Below, in pieces: positions 1 through 4,450 of a DNA stretch of 7,842 nucleotides (its first letter is position 1; the number at the start of each line of letters is the position of its first letter). Source of the stretch: an archaeon (GTDB taxonomy: Archaea > Thermoproteota > Nitrososphaeria > Nitrososphaerales > Nitrosopumilaceae); NCBI GenBank assembly GCA_005240025.1, contig SBBK01000172.1, positions 1 through 7,842 of the forward strand, in the 5' to 3' direction. The position numbers were made by a program, and so were the translations under genes. Under the pieces are notes generated by a model, which was given only the letters and a program-made list of their open reading frames with translations, had not been told where the DNA came from and ran no database searches.

Positions 1-316
1 CTTTGAGCCTGTCTGTCATTATTGTAAATCCGCCGGATACGGCAAGCAGCTTCCATCCTGCAGCCTTGAGGGCCCTGCATGTCTCCCTTGCCCCCGTCAT
101 GATTGGAAGCTCGTCTGCCACTTGCTTGCAGATATCGTAGCTGAGGCCTCTTAGCGCATTGACTCGGGTTTGGAGGCCTTCCTCCCACTTGATCAATCCC
201 TGGATGCCCTTTCGGGTTATCTCCCAGATCTCTTTTTCCTTGTTTACCTTTTCTGCAAGAATCGGCAGGTATTCTGCGTCAAAGAGGACCCCTTCCACGT
301 CGAAAATTGCAAGCAA
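1..316 (-). CDS. serB: Phosphoserine phosphatase SerB, N-terminal part (3' end cut by window edge)
   Basis: A HAD-superfamily phosphatase that would hydrolyse O-phosphoserine to serine, the last step of the phosphorylated serine pathway, in the cytoplasm. The 105 visible residues align without gaps to the recalled Methanocaldococcus jannaschii enzyme at a constant offset of 5. Nucleophile Asp6 sits in motif I (IFDVEGVLFDAE). Glu15 and Arg51 correspond to its substrate-binding Glu20 and Arg56, and Ser94 in motif II (LAVSGGF) to Ser99. The helical cap lies at about residues 17-75. Motifs III and IV lie beyond the window. The start is TTG at 316: the frame offers no ATG before the catalytic Asp, and upstream codons run into the TATA-like box. 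Oddity: the motif I general acid/base Asp is Glu8 and the usual Thr is Val10, so activity on phosphoserine is inferred from the rest of the fold. It is transcribed divergently from the 418-705 gene. Confidence 0.88.
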   Translation of the reverse strand, partial: MLAIFDVEGVLFDAEYLPILAEKVNKEKEIWEITRKGIQGLIKWEEGLQTRVNALRGLSYDICKQVADELPIMTGARETCRALKAAGWKLLAVSGGFTIMTDRLK

Positions 317-346
317 CTGTTTTCCAAGTTTTGGACAAAAACCTAT

Positions 347-356
347 CAATATAAAA
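347..356 (-). promoter_or_regulatory. TATA-like box for serB
   Basis: On the minus strand this reads TTTTATATTG, an archaeal TATA-like element. Its centre is about 35 bp upstream of the TTG start at 316, so transcription starting about 25 bp downstream would leave a leader of roughly 10 nt. A GGA about 7 nt before the TTG is at most a weak Shine-Dalgarno site. The call rests on position and composition only. Confidence 0.5.
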
Positions 357-384
357 GTTGAAGTCGGACTATAGATCGCACCAA

Positions 385-395
385 TAATATTAAAT
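385..395 (+). promoter_or_regulatory. TATA-like box for the 418-705 gene
   Basis: TAATATTAAAT is centred about 28 bp upstream of the ATG at 418. That is the spacing expected if transcription begins at or next to the A of the start codon, giving a leaderless mRNA as is common in archaea. No Shine-Dalgarno sequence precedes the ATG, which fits. Only about 28 bp separate it from the divergent serB box, so the two promoters may interfere with or be regulated alongside each other. Confidence 0.5.
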
Positions 396-417
396 CACGG
401 TAGAAAAACTCCAGTCC

Positions 418-705
418 ATGGATGAGCTTGAACACAAATTCGAAGTCGAAGTCAAGACTGCCGAGAAATCGCAAAAACTATCTGAGCAGGCAAAAGACGA
501 GCTCAGAACGTCCGGCATGATGGATGAAAAAGGAAAGATAAAGCTCAAAGGTGTCAGTCCAAAAATGCTAAAGCGAATGAAGCAGGAATTTGTAGACTGT
601 CCGGTCCTGAAAAGCGAGATAGGTTTTATCCAGTGCTTTGTATGCCCCAATTTTCAGAGCAGGGTAATAGGCAAGGTCCTCTGCAAAGGCGCGCTCCTGA
701 AATAA
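418..705 (+). CDS. Hypothetical 95-residue protein with a four-cysteine putative metal site
   Basis: I do not recognise this gene. The N-terminal half (about residues 1-58) is highly charged, Lys/Glu-rich and probably helical. The C-terminal third holds all four cysteines, Cys61, Cys73, Cys76 and Cys89, spaced C-x11-C-x2-C-x12-C (DCPVL, QCFVCPNF, VLCKG). This layout suits a Zn2+ or Fe-S site with the central CxxC as a knuckle; the ligand is inferred. There is no signal peptide or membrane segment, so it should be cytosolic. The ATG at 418 is chosen because a TATA-like box lies 28 bp upstream, as for a leaderless transcript. It is divergent from serB and ends with TAA one base from the stop codon of the convergent 707-1900 gene. 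Its compact cysteine pattern and well-placed promoter argue for a real gene rather than a chance reading frame. Confidence 0.75.
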   Translation: MDELEHKFEVEVKTAEKSQKLSEQAKDELRTSGMMDEKGKIKLKGVSPKMLKRMKQEFVDCPVLKSEIGFIQCFVCPNFQSRVIGKVLCKGALLK

Positions 706-706
706 A

Positions 707-1900
707 TTATTGCAGTCTTGTGCCCCAGCCGGCCTGAACCAGTCTTTCTGCAGTTGCAGGTTTTACGCATGCGGGGGAGCCTGTCGATTTTTTGATTAAT
801 AATTCCATTGTGCCGCAATCTACCCGGTTTGGTTCGATGCCGGATTTGACCTGTCTCAGTGGCGGGATGATTTCGTGTTCTCCCTCTTCTGCGGTTTCAG
901 CCAGGACCAGATCTTCTGCTTTGTCCAGATTTACCAGAATGCCATCGATGTGTGTGTTGACATCATCTACAGACGCGCCATCCTTTATCATGCTTCTCAA
1001 ATCCTCGCGAAGCATTACCTCAATTTTCTCCATCAGATTGTCATCATATTCCGAAATTGGTGCCTCGAGATATTCGTATTCGTCCAGATACGCTCTGGTT
1101 GCATGTGCCAGTGCTTCGTCCGTGTTGCCGCCAGAATAGTATTCCTTTACCTCAAACAAATGATGTTCAATGTTTTCAAATCGCGTCTCAAGGTCAGTCT
1201 CCTCGGATTCCTCACCGGTGATTTCATCTATTTCGTGTGTTATTCCGTTTACGAGTGTTTGCACCAGCGATGGTTCTGCCCCGTCATCGTATGCGGCCCG
1301 GAGATCAGTATAAAATTCATCAATTTCCTCAACTTCGTGTTCTGGAAGGCCGTCCTTTATCTCGTCAAATATTTGCTGGGATTGCCACACAAATGCAGAA
1401 CCGTCCTGAAATTCCACCATTTCCGTGATCTCGCCTCCATCCACTGCCTCGGCATATTCTGCAGCCGAGGTCTCAAGAAGCCCTTTAACTAGTGCGAGTT
1501 TGAAATTTGGGTCGTCGCTTAGTGCCTCGCCAACAACCAGCATTCTTGTCTCTTCGATGATTGCTCTTGCCTCATCTATTGCTGTTTGTGCCTCCTCTCT
1601 TGTGACATCGACGGTTTTTTCGCGAAGGTTTGTGAGGGTTTGCTGCACCTTTGCGTCAAACTCTGGGTCATATTCTTGAAGTTCAGGCCTCATTAGATCA
1701 TAAAGCTCGGCTATCGGATGTGTTGCATGAACTATTGCAAGTTCGGCATTATTGTCATCCAGGTTTAGCTCAAGTGCGTGAAAGTGCCCGAGTGTCTCCT
1801 CCAGATAGCCTGCAAATGCAAGATTTTCGTTCTCTTCTGCATATGCCAATGAAAACCCGGATACAAAGATCAATGCTGCAATGACTGCAACCTTATTCAT
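707..1900 (-). CDS. Secreted acidic helical protein, FTR1-like extracytoplasmic domain, with thaumarchaeal-type C-terminal Cys-pair tail
   Basis: A 397-residue exported protein. Residues 1-21 form a clear signal peptide (Lys3, hydrophobic core 4-19, likely cleavage after AYA at 19-21). The mature protein is very rich in Glu and Asp, mostly helical, and has no transmembrane segment. Segments such as EYAEAVDGGEITEMVEF (148-164) and HATRAYLDEYEYLEAPI (266-282) resemble the extracytoplasmic helical domain that accompanies FTR1-type iron permeases, but the membrane permease part is absent. Residues 39-94 and 247-302 align with each other without gaps, indicating an internal duplication. The last 50 residues (about 346-397, Cys362 and Cys378, GSPACVKPATAERL, GWG) match a tail I recall from many exported thaumarchaeal proteins. 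The ATG start fits a TATA-like box 27 bp upstream. A role in binding iron or another metal outside the membrane is inferred; the exact family is uncertain. Confidence 0.8.
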   Translation of the reverse strand: MNKVAVIAALIFVSGFSLAYAEENENLAFAGYLEETLGHFHALELNLDDNNAELAIVHATHPIAELYDLMRPELQEYDPEFDAKVQQTLTNLREKTVDVTREEAQTAIDEARAIIEETRMLVVGEALSDDPNFKLALVKGLLETSAAEYAEAVDGGEITEMVEFQDGSAFVWQSQQIFDEIKDGLPEHEVEEIDEFYTDLRAAYDDGAEPSLVQTLVNGITHEIDEITGEESEETDLETRFENIEHHLFEVKEYYSGGNTDEALAHATRAYLDEYEYLEAPISEYDDNLMEKIEVMLREDLRSMIKDGASVDDVNTHIDGILVNLDKAEDLVLAETAEEGEHEIIPPLRQVKSGIEPNRVDCGTMELLIKKSTGSPACVKPATAERLVQAGWGTRLQ

Positions 1901-1922
1901 GTAGCGGACGGCAGCTATTTGC

Positions 1923-1930
1923 CATTTAAA
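1923..1930 (-). promoter_or_regulatory. TATA-like box for the secreted FTR1-like gene
   Basis: The minus strand reads TTTAAATG here, centred about 27 bp upstream of the ATG at 1900, which predicts a leaderless transcript. The 114-bp spacer 1901-2014 is shared with the divergent proS gene. No equally clear TATA element is seen for proS: an AT-rich stretch near 1988-2002 is the only candidate and its spacing is poor. I saw no strong inverted repeat that would suggest an operator. Confidence 0.5.
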
Positions 1931-2014
1931 CGAACCACATCATTCCAGACCCATAGAACATGGCTTTGAAGCATCTAGGAAAAGCTCATTAGTCAAAATT
2001 TTGGCACCGTATCA

Positions 2015-3460
2015 TTGAGTAAAGAAAGTGTTGGCATAACCGTATCAAAAAAGGACGACTTTTCAGAATGGTACACACAGGTAGTGCTAAAAGCCGAGCT
2101 GGCAGACTATGCTCCTGTCAAGGGGCTCATTGTTCTGAGGCCAGATGGATATGCCATCTGGGAGTCAATCAGATCATCGCTGGATGAAAAACTCAAAAAA
2201 ACCGGCCACAGAAACGGCTTTCTGCCGGTGCTAATCCCGGAATCGCTTCTGGGAAAAGAAAAGGATCACTTTGCAGGATTTAATCCCGAGGTCTTCTGGG
2301 TGACACATTCAGGAGATTCGGAGATAGGCGACAGGCTTGCCCTCCGCCCAACATCTGAGACCCTGGCATATTCTCTGTACTCAAAATGGGTGAAAAGCTG
2401 GCGCGACCTGCCCCTGAAGATAAATTTCTGGAATACGGCGTTGCGTGCAGAAATCAAGGCAACAAAGCCGTTTTTGAGAACGTCCGAGTTTTTGTGGCAG
2501 GAAGGCCACACTGTGCACGCCACAAAAGAGGAAGCTGAAAAAGAGGTCCTTGAAATCTTGGAAATTTACAAAAAAACAGTGCAGGACGAGCTTGCCATAC
2601 CTGTCATTACCGGCAAAAAAAGCGACAGGGAAAAGTTTGTTGGCGCAGTATACACTACAACCATGGAGTCCATCATGCCAGACGGCAAGGCGCTCCAGAT
2701 GGGGACATCGCACTTTCTTGGCCAGAATTTTTCAAAACCGTTTGATGTCAAGTTCCTTGACAGAAACAATGTCGAGACATTTGCATGGCAGACATCGTGG
2801 GGGGTATCCTGGAGACTGATTGGCGCCACAATAATGGTACATGGCGACGACAAGGGCCTCGTGCTACCTCCAAGGATTGCGCCAGTACAGGCAGTCATCA
2901 TCCCAATTTACTATTCTGACAGGGACTCACAAAGGGTGCTGACAAAGGCAGTCGAGGTTGAAAGAACCCTCCAAAATATTGGAGTCCGCGTTCATGTAGA
3001 CAGTAGAAATGAGCTGACGCCAGGCTTCAAGTACAACGAGTGGGAGCTGAGGGGTGTCCCCCTGCGGATTGAGATTGGGCCAAAAGACCTGGACAGGCAG
3101 AAGGTAACCATAGCAAGACGTCACACCAGACAGAAATCCGACCTCCCCCTTGATCAGATTGAGTCCCAGATAGGCACAATTTTACAGCAGATCCAGGACG
3201 AGATGTTTGCTGCTGCAAAAAAAAGATTGGACGAAAAAACAGTAAAAGAGTCAGATTATTCCGCACTAAAAACCGCACTGGAAAGCGGTTGCTTTGTTGA
3301 GGCCCCCTGGTGCGGCAGAGCAGTCTGCGAGGAGAAAATCAAAGAAGACACCATGGCAGATATTCGCGTAATTCCGTTTGGCGCCGAAAATCCGAATGAG
3401 GGGTGCATCTACTGCAAGGAAAAAAGCACAACAAAGGTAATTTTCGGCCGAGCTTACTAG
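2015..3460 (+). CDS. proS: Prolyl-tRNA synthetase, archaeal/Thermus type
   Basis: A class IIa aminoacyl-tRNA synthetase that activates proline with ATP and charges tRNA-Pro in the cytosol. It is full length at 481 residues. Visible features in order: motif 1 region around APVKG (33-37); RPTSET (111-116); motif 2 FLRTSEFLWQEGHT (153-166); the proline-pocket loop GTSHFLGQNFS (230-240); motif 3 GATIMVHGDDKGLVLPPR (270-287). The anticodon-binding domain starts near VQAVIIPIY (291-299). The C-terminal domain has zinc-type cysteines 433, 438, 464 and 467 and ends in the family's conserved terminal Tyr481. It lacks the bacterial editing insertion between motifs 2 and 3, so it is the short archaeal/eukaryal-like form. 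The start is TTG at 2015: it gives the expected short N-terminus before DFSEWY, and no in-frame ATG fits. It lies 27 bp upstream of the peptide-transporter ATPase gene. Confidence 0.97.
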   Translation: MSKESVGITVSKKDDFSEWYTQVVLKAELADYAPVKGLIVLRPDGYAIWESIRSSLDEKLKKTGHRNGFLPVLIPESLLGKEKDHFAGFNPEVFWVTHSGDSEIGDRLALRPTSETLAYSLYSKWVKSWRDLPLKINFWNTALRAEIKATKPFLRTSEFLWQEGHTVHATKEEAEKEVLEILEIYKKTVQDELAIPVITGKKSDREKFVGAVYTTTMESIMPDGKALQMGTSHFLGQNFSKPFDVKFLDRNNVETFAWQTSWGVSWRLIGATIMVHGDDKGLVLPPRIAPVQAVIIPIYYSDRDSQRVLTKAVEVERTLQNIGVRVHVDSRNELTPGFKYNEWELRGVPLRIEIGPKDLDRQKVTIARRHTRQKSDLPLDQIESQIGTILQQIQDEMFAAAKKRLDEKTVKESDYSALKTALESGCFVEAPWCGRAVCEEKIKEDTMADIRVIPFGAENPNEGCIYCKEKSTTKVIFGRAY

Positions 3461-3466
3461 ATATAC
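3459..3466 (+). promoter_or_regulatory. TATA-like box for the peptide ABC transporter ATPase gene
   Basis: AGATATAC overlaps the proS stop codon (TAG, 3458-3460) and is centred about 26 bp before the TTG at 3488. This is the spacing for leaderless initiation exactly at that TTG. It suggests the ATPase gene can be transcribed separately from proS even though the genes are only 27 bp apart. There is no Shine-Dalgarno sequence before the TTG, which agrees. Confidence 0.45.
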
Positions 3467-3487
3467 TGATTCGTCTAATTTCATGCA

Positions 3488-4450
3488 TTGAATGAGTTAC
3501 TCCGAATCGAAAACCTCAGAAAACATTTCGTTAAGAAAAACTGGCTCGGCAAAAAGTCGGTACCCGTACGGGCAGTAGACGACGTCTCCTTTGCAGTGGG
3601 ACGAGGGCAGGTGTTCGTCCTTGCAGGCGAATCGGGCTCCGGCAAGTCAACTGTTGCGAAACTGATTCTGCGTGCAATTGCGCCAGATGGCGGAAAAATA
3701 ATTTTTGATGGCAGGGAGATAACAGACAAAAAAGACGACCTGAAAAAAATCCGGATGGGGTGCCAGATGGTGCATCAGGACCCATATGATTCTATCAACC
3801 CCCAGATGAAAATTCGAGACATTGTTGACGAACCCCTTGAGATCCACAAAGTCGGCGATTCAAAGAAAAGGCAGGAGATGGTAAGGGAGGCACTGCGCCA
3901 GGTAAAGCTGGAACCAGTAGACCAGATACTTGGAAAATATCCCCACGAGTTGTCCGGAGGCCAGAGGCAGCGGGTGGTCCTGGCAAGGGCCCTTGCCCTC
4001 AGACCGAAGCTGATCATTGCAGATGAGCCGGTATCAATGCTCGATGTTTCGATTCGGGCCGAGATTTTGGAATTGATGGATTCGCTTCGAGATGAGCACG
4101 GCATTTCGTTTGTATACATTACGCACGACCTGGCAACTGCAAGGTATTTTGGAGACATTATAGCCATAATGTACATGGGCAAGCTGGTTGAGGTTGGGCC
4201 AGTAGACGAGGTCTTGCTTTCTCCAAAGCACCCCTACACGCAGGCGCTCCTTGACGCATTGTCGGAACCAGATCCTGAGAACCTGCACAGGCAAAAAAAG
4301 ATTCGAATCAACGACGCAACCGGCGTTGATGTGTATCAGGGCTGCAGGTTCAGGGCAAGGTGCCCATATGTTTTTGACAAGTGTTCCCAGGAACCACCAC
4401 TTGAAAGAATCGGTGAGAGAAGCGTTGCCTGTTTTGCCAAGCTGGACTAG
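3488..4450 (+). CDS. Oligopeptide/dipeptide ABC transporter ATP-binding protein, OppF/DppF type
   Basis: A 320-residue nucleotide-binding subunit that would power peptide (or nickel) import at the inner face of the membrane. All ABC motifs are intact: Walker A GESGSGKST (47-55), Q-loop Gln97 (VHQDPYDSINP), signature LSGGQRQR (155-162), Walker B LIIADE (175-180, catalytic Glu180), D-loop SMLD (183-186), switch His213 (ITHD). The C-terminal Opp/Dpp extension follows HPYTQALLDAL (248-258) and carries Cys286, Cys292, Cys299 and Cys315. Cysteines at the first three positions are common in this family, and some members bind a [4Fe-4S] cluster there. The start is TTG at 3488: it suits the TATA spacing and places LLRIENLRKHF where the family begins, while the nearby ATG at 3483 reads ATG CAT TGA and stops. 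No OppD, permease or binding-protein gene lies beside it, so partners must be encoded elsewhere. It ends by overlapping smc by 4 bp. Confidence 0.93.
   Translation: MNELLRIENLRKHFVKKNWLGKKSVPVRAVDDVSFAVGRGQVFVLAGESGSGKSTVAKLILRAIAPDGGKIIFDGREITDKKDDLKKIRMGCQMVHQDPYDSINPQMKIRDIVDEPLEIHKVGDSKKRQEMVREALRQVKLEPVDQILGKYPHELSGGQRQRVVLARALALRPKLIIADEPVSMLDVSIRAEILELMDSLRDEHGISFVYITHDLATARYFGDIIAIMYMGKLVEVGPVDEVLLSPKHPYTQALLDALSEPDPENLHRQKKIRINDATGVDVYQGCRFRARCPYVFDKCSQEPPLERIGERSVACFAKLD
4447..4450. other. Shared palindromic CTAG providing both convergent stop codons
   Basis: Bases 4448-4450 (TAG) end the ATPase gene on the plus strand. Bases 4447-4449, read on the minus strand, are also TAG and end smc. 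The self-complementary CTAG therefore terminates translation on both strands, and the genes overlap tail to tail by 4 bp with no spacer for a separate terminator. Confidence 0.95.

Noticed and set aside
390..650. Minus-strand open frame of 86 codons opposite the four-cysteine gene
   Set aside because: It is Ser/Phe-rich with no recognisable motif, lies wholly antisense to a gene with a good promoter, and has no start context. It looks like a shadow frame.
1960..1992. Ten-codon ATG frame upstream of proS, a possible leader peptide
   Set aside because: It is out of frame with proS, has no TATA box at leaderless spacing, and shows no run of Pro codons that would suggest proline-responsive attenuation.
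2465..2510. Ser in place of Arg in ProS motif 2 (RTSEF rather than RTREF)
   Set aside because: The Thermus thermophilus enzyme, as I recall it, also has RTSEFLWQEGHT, so this is a normal subtype feature.
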